From NCBI GenBank assembly GCA_963930655.1, contig OZ005610.1:22327001-22391000 (forward strand): DNA of 64,000 bases. Reading direction: 5' to 3'. The stretch's first letter is position 1. Each line of letters starts with the position of its first letter. The position numbers were made by a program, and so were the translations under genes. This document shows positions 22,099 through 35,300 of this stretch, one piece after another. The stretch is from Myrica gale (Eukaryota > Streptophyta > Magnoliopsida > Fagales > Myricaceae). The notes under the pieces were generated by a model. The model worked only from the letters and a program-made list of their open reading frames with translations, was not told where the DNA came from and did not search any database.

Positions 22099-25000
22099 GT
22101 ACAAGAGACACTTCTCAATTAGATCCTCCCCAAAATACTCCACAAGTGTCTTAGCCCGACAGCGAGAAGTATTCATGCCATATCTGAAAGTTTGTCACAG
22201 TAATCATGAATAAGACACTCGAGACAGCGAAAATAAACATGGCTTCAAGAAAATGCATTTAACATTAACCTGAAGCAGTCAGACAGCATTGTATATGCTT
22301 GTTTTGTTTGATCTTCACTTCTTTTACTCGGCAAAGTGATGGTACTTGTGTTAGGTTTGCATATAGAGCTGCTTGGAGAAAACATAACACAATTTATATA
22401 CCTTTTTTTATAGTACTAATGAAGAATGCCACAATTTGAATTTGCACCGCAATAGTTTATAGCACCCTATTTAATTATCTGGACTTCACAACACAAACAA
22501 TTCTCCCGAAAGCAATATAAAGAGTTCAATATAGAGGCGTTATATGAAACAGAGAAAAAGCATGTGGGATGACCCTACTGCAATCTGCTAATTTTCCATC
22601 CCTGCCAGCTCGACCTGCTTCCTGATAATATGCCTCCAAACTCTGCAAGGACCCCTGTTAGAAGAAGCTCCCTTTACCAAATAACTGGAGATCAAAGTAT
22701 CAAGCGCAAATTTTCCAGGCACAAGACATGCAGGTTTCCAGATCGAATATTGTCCTAATTAGTGACGCACCACAATTAGTGCATAAGCCAGCTGACAAAG
22801 AAGGGTAAAAACCAGAAAATGTTGCACAAATACAAACTACAAAGATCACCTGTGGCCAACCGTAGTGAATGATTCTTCGGACATTTGACTTGTCAATTCC
22901 CATTCCAAAAGCAATTGTTGCAACAACAACCTGCAGGTGAGCATGCTCGAGTACACATGGAATTTCCAATGTCAATGTCATTCTTGCGAGAGAAATAAGA
23001 AAGAATGTTGTTTAGACATATATAGCATTCATAGGGATAGTACTTTAGTTCCCACGAACTCATATGGAATTCAGATGCCAGGCATCTACAATCTCTCTTG
23101 ATGAAGTTGATTTCAAATGGGAGTCGATGAAAGTTCAATTTATTAAATAACGAATTAAAAAGCAGAAAAACGATATCTAAAATGGACAACTCTTACTTTT
23201 ATTTTACATCAAATATTGTTGTCACAACAAGATTGAAATAATTTTAGAAAGTTCCACCATCGGGTGTTATGAACACAGCATAGAAGTTCTTAATATAAAG
23301 CTATATAGGCAATATTTATGCTCTAAAGCAATATCCTAAGTTCAGATTTGGACTACAAGTTGATCCTTAATTTTTGTTTTGATAAGCACAAGTTGATCCT
23401 TAATTGAGCAAAGACATACATAAATACCTCTTTTTTCTTAGAAAATCAATTTAAAAATTATGGTACGAATTGCATGCATTTATCTACAATATGCCTCAGA
23501 ATATCCCAATGGAAAAACATCAAACTCAGTATCCAGATTCTATATGAAAAAATAGTTTTTTTTTCTTCTATCACATATGCCTACTGCATCTTGAATCCAT
23601 GACTTCAATCTCCACCTCGTTCTTGGAGAGAGAGGAGGTATTATTTGAACTAAAGCTCATGGCAATAAGAATCTAGTGACTGGTTAAAGATGACATCAGT
23701 AGACAGAGAAAACAATCCTGACTTTTTTAAGAAGAATGAAAGTCCATACCTCTAAAGTGTTTTCGTGAAATTCCATGTGAACCTGCCTTAAATGTGATTT
23801 TGGCAACTGGGAAGATGAACAAGCTCATATCAATCGCACAACAAAGAGAGAATGTAACGAGAGAGAGAGTCCTAATTGTAAAAGCATATAATCAACATGC
23901 TAAGGGAGAGAATGTAACGAGATGAACAGCATCACAATTACAGCGATAAAAAAATGCAATCATTAGCATGCAAGGCTTAAAAGTACATGAAAAATAAGTG
24001 ACGTTGTTCACTTGTTAATGCAGATATATACCCACTTTTCCAGTAAATTTTAATAACACCTCCAAATAAAAATCAACTTTCGGCCACAAGAAAAATGTTT
24101 CGGAAACCACTTGTTACTGACAAAGAACTCCTATCAAGCAAAGGGGTTGCCTTAGTGAACAGACACAAATTACAAATAGCTGACCACATTAAACAGAACC
24201 AAGTAACAATATTAAATTACTATGCACATAATTACACTTAAGAGTAATTGTCAGATACAATACATAGGGAAGCATTATAAGCAGCTGCCTTCACACCGAA
24301 CCTACAAAGGTGTTTTGTGACTCTCAATGTCTCTTTTCTAGTAGGAACATATATAATGGTTGGTCCTTGCTCTAAAGGCTCATGTAGAAACCTTTGTCTT
24401 TCTTCTGGTTTATTTGGTAGATTGACTGTCTCTGATAGCCCAGTCAAATCCCAGCATCCATGAGGAGATTGTCCAGAGAATTCACCGAAGGCAACTGCAA
24501 GAATCAAAGTGATCAAAACCTTGAACAAACAGTCATTAATTTTCAACACTATTGGAAATGTGGTCATAAAGCAAAGTTAATCATTTTCTTCTTTAAATTG
24601 CTTTCCAGTTTGAGTTTACTTATTACACTATCTATTAACCAAAACAACCAAGCATAAGAATAGAAGATGAAATAAGGTAATCACAATACATTAGAAAATA
24701 GGTACCATCACAATCATCCACACCCTCAAAGACGTCAACATCATTTTCCAAATATTCGACTGACATTTCTTTTCCTGTTGAAGCTGTTGAACCATTTTCC
24801 TTTGTTGAATACACTTCACCATCGCTTCTGTCAGAACAAGAATCCTCAAAGTCGTTTAAATCATTTGGAGAAGTTTCATCTGCCTCAAATATGCCAGTAT
24901 GATCAGAAACATCAGATACATCATCTACTTCTTGTGCCATTATAGTCTGTCTCTTATCCCTGGTATTTCTCTTTCTGACATAAATGTCTATCAGTTCGCG

Positions 25001-26996
25001 GAAATCCTTCTCATAGGAAGATTGTGAAGATGTTCTACTCTGTTTTACCTGTAAGTAGAAGCAAGTAAAAATTGTAGAGAGCTTTAATAACACATAGATG
25101 TTTTCGTAGTTAGAGGGAACACATGATATAGAAGTCAACTGAAAAAATAAGAAAAGAAAAACTAAAAGTTTAATCAAATAATAATCCAATAGGTCATCTG
25201 GGAACTCTAGGACTTCCCCTTGTGAAACCATATAAAAAATAAACAAAAAATCCTCACCAAAAACCTAAGATTTGGCCGGAAAAATGAAGTAAGCACAATC
25301 TTCGTTTTCTTTGACATGCACAGCGACTTAAGAATGTCTTCTTGAACCCGTACTGTGGCAGTAGCGGTCAATGCCATCAGTGGTATATCAGATTGTAAGA
25401 ATTTTAAATTGCAAGCACTGAAGTTCTCTCGCAACACAGATAATCTCCTGAAACATTAGCACTTTTAAGTCAATTAGTTATGACAAATCTGATAACGTAG
25501 TACAGGAACTATGTTGATGAGCCTAAAAGGAGCGAACATAACCGAGTAACAATAGGTAATAAACGGAACCAAATTGAAACTAAGTAGACATGGTACTCAT
25601 TATCTTATTAAAGAAATATATAAGCGGGGTATTCTAGGTTGGATTAACTGCAACAGTTTCATTTTCCTTTTATGTGAACCACATGCATGTCTGAGCCACT
25701 ACTGTTGGTTGTATGCAGGAACGAAGGTAAGAAGTTAATCTTGTTTCTTTTGTTTTTGGAGAGGGGGCAGCCAAGGGGGATGAGGGTTAGGGGGCAAGGC
25801 ACCCCATACATCCCTGGCTATCTCTCTACAACAGTAGTCAAACAATTATATGCAATAGTTACAATTAAATCCAATCACTGCAGCTGAAAAGATAAAGAAA
25901 ACATTTGGATGAGAGGGAAAGGACAAACCTGTAATCAGGTCGAAAACCATGGCCCCACTTGGAAACACAGTGGACTTCATCAATTGCAAATAAAGCAATG
26001 CCACGACTTTCTGCAAGCCTCTGTAGTGATGTAATCAATCTGCGAGAGTATAGATTGTATGTTCTCTTAAAAGAGAAGGGGATATTCAGCCTCGTCAAAA
26101 CACAACATAGTATAAATTTTTTACCTTAAAATAGTCTCTGGGCAAACATATATTATGTCATACATGCCTCTCATTGCTTTCTGTTCCACAGTGCTATCAG
26201 GTTGCCCAGATCCAAGAAAGCAAGCAGAGATTCCGTGCTTTGCCAGTTTTAAGCATTGATCATGCATCAAGCTAATCAGGGGTGAAATGACCACTACAAC
26301 TTTCCCTGTTAATAATGCTGGAATTTGAAAACACAATGATTTTCCTGTAGAAAGGTAATTATGTTCAATTATTTTGCAGCAGCCAAAAGAACAACGACAG
26401 ATACAGACACATAAAACAAATGAATTCTACCAGACCCTGTTGCAGCAAGAACAAGGCAATCTTGGTGAGCTAACCAAGCAGTCAATGCTTCCTTTTGGAA
26501 ATTCTTCAAGGATGAATAGCCAAAATGCTTTTGCAAGAGAGTGATAACTTTCTTCTCCCAATCCGATCTAATGTCCAACTCTTGAGTGCAATCAACTGGA
26601 AATGGTTCTAACTCAGATTTGAGGTCACAATCAGTACCAGAAATATGTTTATGTTCATCTGAGTGAGAAGGCAATACATTGGATCCAGACAACACATTAG
26701 GTAGGACATCTTCTTCGTTTAGCTTTACCTATGGATTGGAAATGGTCCAGTATGCTAGACTGTCGTGTTTCACTTGAAAAACAAAAGGAAGACATGGTTC
26801 TCTTTGGTAGAGCCGCTTTATTGCGCATGGAACATCTAGAACTACTTGATGGGCCCTCACCATTCAAAATATATTCAAGTGCAGCATCAAATGATGGGCC
26901 AATTGCTTCTATGGCTTCTTTGACAGTGAAATTCTTAAATTCCATTTCAATCAGTTTCTCAATGACTTGATCGGAGGATGTGTCCTTGCCATCCAT
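22099..26996 (-). pseudogene. RECQSIM: RECQSIM-type RecQ DNA helicase, apparently broken and 3'-truncated
   Basis: Exons on the minus strand: 26729-26996, 26431-26658, 26125-26344, 25929-26039, 25258-25447, 24706-25048, about 24268-24494, 23750-23806, 22850-22930, 22579-22642, 22270-22368 and 22099-22183. The N-terminus has a UBA-like segment, then SSILDHFQS. Helicase motifs follow: ATGSGKSLCFQIPAL (Walker A), AIDEVHCVSKWG (DEVH), ALTATAT, an acidic insert (EDSCSDRSDGEV) that splits the helicase core as in plant RECQSIM, TIIYVPTRKE, VVVATIAFGMGIDKSNVR and YYQEAGRAGRDG. A 70-base intron (26659-26728) is assumed; otherwise the first exon is frameshifted. The exon ending at about 24268 lacks a GT at the expected donor (CTATGT). 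One base is missing in the exon at 22270-22368. The exons after 22099 cannot be found. RECQSIM unwinds DNA in recombination and repair. Confidence 0.8.
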
Positions 26997-29008
26997 GATA
27001 TAATCTGAGGAATAATTAGAAACCTAAAGTCAAGATAAAAAAAACAATAAATTAGGTAACCGAGAAAAGTTAAATAGCCTGAAATGTTTGTCCAGCTCCA
27101 TATACAAACCCTAACATATCAAGTGTTTGATTCCAAGGACTTCTTATAAAAGTAAGGCAATTGACAATTCATAGCCATAGAATTCTCAATCACCCTCTAA
27201 AACATTTTACCAAAAGCAACACTGTCTTAGTCCTAATCTTAGTCTTTGCAAGAAATTATACAATCAGGGGAATGAAAAAAGTAATTACAGAAAAGGAATC
27301 AATTGGAGAAGAGTTTAGGGAAATCTCAAAGATAAGACATGAACTACTTTGCCAGGAACTTAAACAGACCCTGAAATTCATTACAAAAGGTTTTAAACAC
27401 TAAAAATAAATAAAGATTAACCATAAATCCTACCACTTTCAAATGAATGACTGAGTGGGATATTGAGGCCTACTAATCTGCGGACCTAACCATGACCGTG
27501 GAGGACATAGAGCAGCAAATCAGATTCGAAAACCCAAAGGCAGAAGATTTAACAGCAAGTGGTCGATTTTTTATTTTTATTTTGAGGCACGCATAAAAGA
27601 AAATATATGTATAAAGCATAATCCACTCTTTGCAGGATCAAGTTCTGTTGTTTTAATTTTCGTGAATGCATTAAAACAGTAAAACAAAGCTATAAGATTT
27701 TGATCCTTATCTTTTCCCTACTTTCGCAGCAACCAAACGTAGAGTCAGCCAAACCCCATTCGAAAAATCAACTCAACCAACCATATACATCTGACCAAGG
27801 AAAACGCAAACTCCCGAATAAAAACACTAGTGATCTTCCCAAAGTCTCAGATAGTGAAAAGTATAGGGTTGTCGTTTCTTCAGTAGTTCCAAATGTTCTC
27901 CTTTTCCATGTTTTCCGTTAGATTCAACCTTTTCCTCCTTCATTTTCTCAGTGAACAAACAATGTTGTCACGTGAAAAATGTCATCCATTCCCATTTCTA
28001 GTTAGTCAACCCTTCTAATTTTGATTCGACAAACATAATAAAAGGGAGACAAAAACAGAAAATTATTCAAAAAATCAACATAAGAGCCACAGAAAAGAAG
28101 AAAACCTTCAACAAATATATGGGGAAAGTACTACCATGGCATTTGCCCCGACCACTTCGATCAGCAATGCAATCAGAAAATTTGAAACAAACACCACACC
28201 ACCAGGAGAGATTTAGAGGGAGAGAATTCTGACCTATGCGTTGGAGTTTCCCGCCAGACCGCTCGAAACTTTGAATTGGGGAGAAATTTCAAGAGTTTTG
28301 CAGGGAGGGACAAGGATGAGCGAATGTACCGTGTACGTTACAATTTGCACTCCAGATGCAAGCGACGTCGTATGCAGGAAATTTGGTAGTTCTCACAGAA
28401 TCAGGGATTTACGCCCAACTTTCAAGGGGTTTAGACAAAGGCACAAATTCCAATAAGTTTTTCACAGAATGCAACATATTTCTCTTGATACTAAAAAAAA
28501 AAAAAAACTCATACTTGAAAAGCTTCACAATTTGAGTGTCCAAGTATATATTTATGGCCTAGGTTTTACGTGTCATGTCATATTTTCTAATTTTATGTTT
28601 CTCAATCATGGTAAATGCGTTTACTAAAAAAAGAAGATGGGGAAACTAACAATATGAATGTCTCTTGGTCCGTCTTGTTGAGGCCTTTACGACCATATGG
28701 AAACTGATCTTTATGACCATTTGATGTATTGTCCTTCGAGCTTTAGTTGTTGCTGTTATGAGTTTGTTGCCCTTGTTCTTTGTATTCGATCTTGTAAGAC
28801 TGGTTGTATTCAGCACTGTCGTATTTATTCTTGTGAAATGAATTTCACATTTGCTTAGAAAAAAAAAAGAATGGTGTCTTTTTATATTCTTCAAATATGA
28901 TATCGTCTAATTTTGATATTTTTCTTACATAATATACTCTCTATTTTTCGCAATGGGTTCTGCAACTCGGTAGGTTATAAATATAATTCACCGTTATGAT
29001 TATAAATA
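26997..29008. other. RecQ upstream region and AT-rich intergenic DNA
   Basis: This is the upstream side of the minus-strand RecQ gene. I see no coding exon. At about 28650-28870 a stretch ends in a run of 10 A after TTCACATTTGCTTAG, which looks like the 3' end of a polyadenylated retroposon on the plus strand, but no target duplication is clear. Confidence 0.4.
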
Positions 29009-29512
29009 GGGAAATTTATAAACATCACATTAATTTTTAACGCCTTTTTAAAAAATTCATTTGATTTTAAAAAATTTCAAAACGCTCACTAAATTTATCA
29101 TTTTGGTATCAAAACTCACTGAATCCAACACCGTTAAACCTGTTTAATAGAAATTCATCACAATGTGAAAGGATCGGTACGGTGAAGGGGGAATCTCTGG
29201 CCGTCGGAGAGGAGGATCTCCCATTCCACCGTCCTTTCGTTTTTTTTTAAATTAATTATGTTTTTTTATTAATTTTAGATTAATTTTAGATTAATTTTAT
29301 TTTAAAAAATATTTTTATTTTTATTTATTTAATAACATGTGTCACATTGTGATTGGACGAGATGAATTTTCCGTTAAACATGTCTAACGACGTTAAGTTC
29401 AGTGAATTTTGATACCAAAATGATAAATCTAGTAAGTTTTTTGAAAATTTTAAAAAACCAATGAGTTTTTTAAAAAGACTTTAAAACTTAGTGTGGTATT
29501 TATGAATTCCCC
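29009..29512. mobile_element. Foldback Mutator-like element with 9-bp target duplication
   Basis: 504 bp with long inverted arms. The left arm begins GGGAAATTTATAAACATCAC and the right arm ends GTATTTATGAATTCCCC. TTATAAATA occurs at 29000-29008 and at 29513-29521, a perfect 9-bp target duplication typical of Mutator-like elements. The core at about 29170-29240 is GC-rich compared with the arms. No transposase is present. Confidence 0.9.
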
Positions 29513-30048
29513 TTATAAATATTGGTTTCACTCTCTGTAACAGTCACCACTCCTTATAATACAAATATAGCAACTACAAATTAAGAGGACACATGACCTT
29601 ATTTCGAAGTTTCATATCTCAAACGCTCTTTCCAGTTTGCCAAACAGCCACCAATTCTAAATGACTAAATAGCTTTTTCATACTTTAAATAGACAAGAGT
29701 ACATTAATTACTGATTTATTTATTTCAAGTTTTAGCTCATATTTTCTAAGATCTTCTTACTTTAACTCATAAACACCCATTTACATGAATGCAACCATAC
29801 TCACTTGTACATTTGTCTTTTGGCCTTTTTATTGTTGAAAATGTGTTATATATATATATATATATATATTAATATTCATACCTTTTCTTTTTTGTGCATG
29901 GTTAAGATCACAAAAATTAATTAAGAGGCAGGTCGCATGACTTTATTCAAAAGTCTCCCACCTTAAAACCCTTTCTAGTTTGCCAACAACCACCCTAAAA
30001 AATGATTTAAATCAAGCATTAGACATGGTCATCTATAGACTCGAATCT

Positions 30049-30056
30049 TATAAATA
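30049..30056 (+). promoter_or_regulatory. TATA box of the secreted peptide gene
   Basis: TATAAATA lies 62 bases before the ATG at 30111. A start site about 30 bases downstream would fall after the upstream in-frame ATG at 30063, which supports 30111 as the true start. The same box is kept in the second copy at about 37026-37033. Confidence 0.65.
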
Positions 30057-30110
30057 CAGCCATTGGATTCAGCCAAAACAATACAAATTAAACACAGCGT
30101 TATAAGAAGT

Positions 30111-30389
30111 ATGGAAAAAAATTGTGCTAGAAAACTTGTGGGGATGATGATTATGTTGTTTGTAGTTCTTTCTGTCGTAACACAAGCCAATGCCGGAGGA
30201 CGTCTTATCGGTCGACATAATTCTCTGAACGGCCACCATACTCCACGCCCTAAGCACCATCCAGCCCTCTCTGCTGGATACTCTCAAGTGTGTTGGAATC
30301 ATTGTATTCAAACCCGTTGCTCTAACACCATGAGTCCCCTTACAAAGGCGATATGCGTGTTTTGCTGTGAGGTGTTTTGCGCTCACTAA
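30111..30389 (+). CDS. Small secreted Cys-rich peptide
   Basis: A single-exon frame of 92 residues from the ATG at 30111. Residues 1-28 form a signal peptide (basic KNCARK, then hydrophobic LVGMMIMLFVVLSVV, then QANA before the likely cleavage). The mature part starts GGRLIGRH, is rich in His, Pro and Asn, and ends in a Cys cluster. The spacing is C-x3-C-x4-C-x11-C-x2-C-C-x3-C, with seven Cys near the C-terminus. The pattern is not defensin, thionin, snakin or lipid-transfer protein as I know them, so I leave the family open. Such peptides act outside the cell as signals or defence factors, but no function is shown here. A damaged duplicate lies at 37104-39044. The longer frame from 30063 adds 16 residues before the signal peptide and is less likely. 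Confidence 0.7.
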   Translation: MEKNCARKLVGMMIMLFVVLSVVTQANAGGRLIGRHNSLNGHHTPRPKHHPALSAGYSQVCWNHCIQTRCSNTMSPLTKAICVFCCEVFCAH

Positions 30390-32316
30390 TCTCCTCAAAG
30401 CCTAACGGTACTTTTCCTTCTAGAAAGGTAACGAACACAGACTTATGTTAGTTTTATAAAAAAATTGTAAATTTTTTAAGATTTTTGATAGAATTGAGGG
30501 CGAGTACCGGAACATATAAAACTAGAATGACTAATTCCGGTATTTACCAGAATACAATTTTTTTTGTTCCAGAATGAAATTGGAATTTTCCGAAACTGAA
30601 TCGGAAATTCCGTGGATTTTTTGGACATATTTTTGAAAGATTTTTCTATTATTCATCATAAATTAATAATAAATGTAAACATTAAACCAAAATTTAGATT
30701 CTAAAATAAATATTCAAACAAATTTGGTACTCATCATATGTTATACTTTATTTTAAACTCTTTTTTTATTAAAAAAAAATCGAAATTTCGGTATTTTTTT
30801 TAGTTATTCATCATAAATTAACAATAAATGTAAAATTTTCATTCAAAATCTAGATTCTAAAATAATCATTCAATCAAATTACATATGTTATAACTTTATT
30901 TTGAGCACTATTTTTATTTCATTTTTTTTAGAAAAATTGAAACCGGAAATTATAAAAAATGACTTCCGATTCCGATTTCAGTATATGCTGAAACTGAAAC
31001 CGGATTTCTGAAATCGAAAGTGGAACCGGAAATTTCGATTCTTACTTGAATTTTTACTCACCCTTAGATAGAATTGTAAATATTTATGTAAGGAATTGCA
31101 AAAGATCCTGATTCATTTATGTATATTTGAGTTTTATAGGTTTTTGTATAACAATTAGTGTAAAATTTTAAATATATTTAATTTTTATTGGAGTCTGTAA
31201 AGAGGTGTAGAGAGAGATGATTTGATATAATTTTTTAATAAAAAAGTATTGAAATTTGGTGAAAAAATACGAAAAGATAAAATTTGTTAGAATTTTTTTG
31301 AAAATGTATTAGAGTTTATATGAAAAGTTGTTAAAGATATTGGTGTTTATGTAGAATTTTTTGAGATTTTAAATATTCCTTTTATAAATTTTGTTACATT
31401 CATTTATAGCTTAGAATATTTTTAAAACCAACATCCCCATCGATCCATATGAATCATTAATTTCTTGGTAAAAGATTCTTATGTTTATTTTTTTAATGTG
31501 ACAGAATTTTGAATAGGGGTGATATCAATAAAGTTAGGAAGCTTACACCGTACCAGCTTGCTACAACTACTACAAGGAGAAAATGTTACTTCGTTTTCCA
31601 CGTGACAGAGACCTTGTAACGGTCATGTTACTTCGTTTTCTGCTTGTACTAAGAATATTTAAAAAATTAATGAATATTAAATGTAATATTTGGGCCACTG
31701 ACTCTTGTTCAAATGATGGGCTATATATATATATATATATATATCATAGAGAACTTGTGTTGTTTTTCTTCATGTTTGGAAGTAAGCTTCTTAATCAGCA
31801 AGTCTAGAGTGAGTCTATAAGCTCTACTAGAACTTTCTGCTATCAGTGCCTAAATGGCCCTTCCGAGCACAAATTTACAACATGGTCTGCATTGTGAATG
31901 AAATTGTTGAGTCAAATTTGGTTGAGGTGAAAAAATATTCTCGAGAATTCCACTTCTCATCCAACTTTAATATGAGAAATATTCATGCATATAATATTAT
32001 GTCTTAAATAATAAAATCTATCTCTTCTTCTTAAGTTTTTGAGATAAATACTATGGTATTAGATTCCTCATTTCATCCCACAGTAACCCACACGATGTGA
32101 AGACAAGGAATAACATGGGGACGAAAAATTGCTTAAAGAGCTTTTGGATTATATTCATGAGATACGTAGAATTTCTTCCATCTATGAAGCCGAGGAATAT
32201 TAAGGGGACGAAAGAAAAATTTGCACAACTAGTTAGGCACTTTGAAGGTGAAAAATAAAAGGGGAGACAAAAAACTCAAACTCCATCAATCTGTACCCTC
32301 AAATCCTTCTGGCCTT
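30390..32316. other. Convergent intergenic DNA between the peptide gene and BiP
   Basis: No gene is supported. The stretch 30480-31060 contains repeated pieces rich in AAATTTCGATT and CCGGAA, with two related blocks at about 30640-30760 and 30810-30910, probably an old element. The AT-rich stretch 31080-31400 resembles the MITE-like repeats elsewhere. A (TA)11 run lies at 31721-31743. Confidence 0.45.
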
Positions 32317-35300
32317 CTACAACTCATCATTCGGTTCTTCATCTTCAGTCTCAGCTGAACCTCCACCACTCTTCTCATAAACTTGCTTTATGAGGGGAGT
32401 ACACACTGCTTCAACCTCCTTCAACTTCTCATCAAAATCTTCCTTCTCTGCAATTTGGTTATCGTCTAGCCATTCAAGAGTTTCTTTTAATGTGCTCTCA
32501 ATCTTCTCCTTGTCATCAGAATCAATCTTATCTGTAAGCTTGTCACTAATGCTGCTCCTCATGTTGAAGATGTACGTCTCCAACTTGTTCCTGGCATCGA
32601 TTCTCTCCTTCACCTTTTTGTCCTCTTCCGCAAACTCCTCAGCTTCCTTCACCATCTTCTCGATTTCCTCCTGACTTAATCTGCCCTTGTCGTTTGTGAT
32701 GACGATGGACTCCGACTTCTTAGCCGCCTTGTCCTCTGCCTTCACGTGTAAGATACCGTTGGCATCAACCTCAAAGGTAACCTCTATTTGGGGCACTCCC
32801 CTGCAATAGGAGTTGGTAAGAAAATAAGTCTGTTAGTTATATGTAAGATATAAGTTCAATTAAAATCTCTAACTCGGTCAAGTTAGACAAAAACAAGCTA
32901 TGTAAGTTCTCATATTGAAAAATCAACTTTTTCAAACAGGCTAGCAAAGATAACGAATAGACAACTGAACATCTGTTTGTAGATTACCTCGGAGCAGGTG
33001 GAATGCCAGAGAGATCAAACCTCCCGAGTTCACGACAATCCTTTGTCAAGCTTCTTTCCCCTTCAAAGACCTGACAGGTTTCAAAGATACATCAGCCTAA
33101 TGGTAATGTGCATCGTGTTTATAAGGAGTAATGTGAATCGTGCATGTATTCGTATCTCATACCTTGATAGACACTGTGGTTTGCTTGTCTTGGTAAGTGG
33201 TGAAGATCTGAGACTTCTTAGTTGGGATAACAGTATTCCTCGGTATCAACTTTGTCATCACACCACCAGCTGTTTCAATACCCAGACTTAAAGGAGCAAC
33301 ATCAAGCAAAAGAATTTCTGCACAAGACAAAAAGGGAAGTTTTATTAAGCATGTACATAATACATGCTATATAGATTGTTTGTCACCAAAATGCCAAATC
33401 TACGATTCTCAAACAAGATGTCAATATTGAAACAGCAGGGTTACCTTTCGTTTCATCCCCGCCTTCACCACTGAGGATTACGCCTTGAACTGCCGCCCCA
33501 TAAGCAACAGCCTCATCAGGATTGACACCCTTGTTTGGCTCTTTGCCATCAAAGAAGTCTTTCAACAGCTGTTGCACCTTAGGAATTCGAGTACTACCAC
33601 CAACAAGCACAATCTCGTGAATATCTGTTTTCTTCAGGCCAGCATCTTCCAGAGCCTTCTTCACAGGTCCCATTGTCTTCTTAAACAAGTCCATGTTCAA
33701 CTCCTCGAACCTTGCCCTTGTCAATGGCTCCGATAAATCAACACCATCAAACAGAGACTCTATCTCAACTCGAACTTGGTGCTGGCTACTCAATGCTCTC
33801 TTAGCTCTCTCACATTCCCTACGAAGCTTCCCAAGAGCCTTTTTATCCTTGCTGATATCTTTATTGTACTTCTTTTTAATCAACTTGATGAAGTAATCCA
33901 TCACCCTGTGGTCAAAGTCCTCTCCACCCAAGTGGGTGTCTCCACTGGTAGCAAGAACCTCAAACACACCATTATCAATGTTCAAGATGCTAACATCAAA
34001 TGTACCACCACCAAGATCATAAACCAAAATGTTCTGCTCTCCTCCTTTCTTGTCCAGACCATAGGCAATAGCCGCAGCTGTAGGCTCATTGATTATCCGA
34101 GCCACATTCAGCCCGGCTATGGTGCCTGCATCCTTAGTGGCCTGCCTCTGCGCATCATTGAAATAAGCTACAACAAGCAGCAAATATAAATCCATTAGAC
34201 CACGACACAGAGCCATACAGTCAGACCTCTAAGAAATGTCAATATAAAGCTGTCTTGCATAGGTTATTCAGTAATGTTTTACTACACATAAGGACCTGAC
34301 AATGTGACAACCTGCGGTAGGATAAGAAACAGACAACTCTACTACGTGCACCACTTCTAGTGTATAGAAACAGAGTTCTTGTCCAGTTGTTCATTCATAA
34401 CTTCTACTAACGCTCAGAAATCTGAGTCATTCATAACTTGATCAATTGCTTTACGCAAATCCAATGCGACCTTATATTAGAAACTGGACATGATTTAGAA
34501 CAAAAAAAAACTTTTAAAGAAAAAAACTCTTACTATACCTGGGACAGTAATGACAGCGTCCTTGATTTTCTTCCCCAAAAATGCCTCAGCCGTCTCCTTC
34601 ATCTTTCCCAATATCATAGCACTGATCTCCTCAGGGCTAAACTCCTTTACCTCACCTTTCACTTTCACCTGTACATAAGGCTTCCCATCCTTATTCACTA
34701 TCTTATAAGGCAGAAACTTTATATCCCTCTGAACCTCCGGATCATCAAACCTGCCAACAAAAACAAATGTAACCCATTTTAATCCACCCTCGAAACACAA
34801 AACCCATTGAGCATAGAAAGTCTAAATCTACATCCAATTGGCTTACTTAATATAGATTTTAAACTGTTTCAATCTAAATGTTAAGTATTACTTACTTCCT
34901 TCCAATAAGTCGCTTAACATCAAAAATTGTCCTTTCCACGTTGGAAGCCCCTTGATTCTTTGCGGCCTCTCCAATTAAACGCTCGGTATCCGTGAACGCG
35001 ACCCACGAGGGTGTGATCCTGTTCCCTTGATCATTAGCTATTATCTCTACGGCACCGTTCTTGTACACGCCCACACAAGAATATGTGGTTCCGAGATCGA
35101 TACCGATCACCGTCCCGAGCTTCCGTTCATCGGCTGCCACTGCTATTTCAAACAAAAATTCTAAAAAACCAAAAAAGAGAAAGTTCAATGAATTCTAGAT
35201 AATACGGACTTCTCAACTAATAATTCAAGACAAATTGAAGTTCTTTCAGTGGTTAAAAAGTTTCAAAGAACCCCAAGCCTTAAAAATAACAAGATTAATC

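Noticed and set aside
26659..26729. A definite frameshift in the first RECQSIM exon
   Set aside because: A 70-base stretch with GTAAAG donor, CCTAATG branch-like site and CCTTCTCACTCAG acceptor removes the frame change, so an intron is at least as likely.
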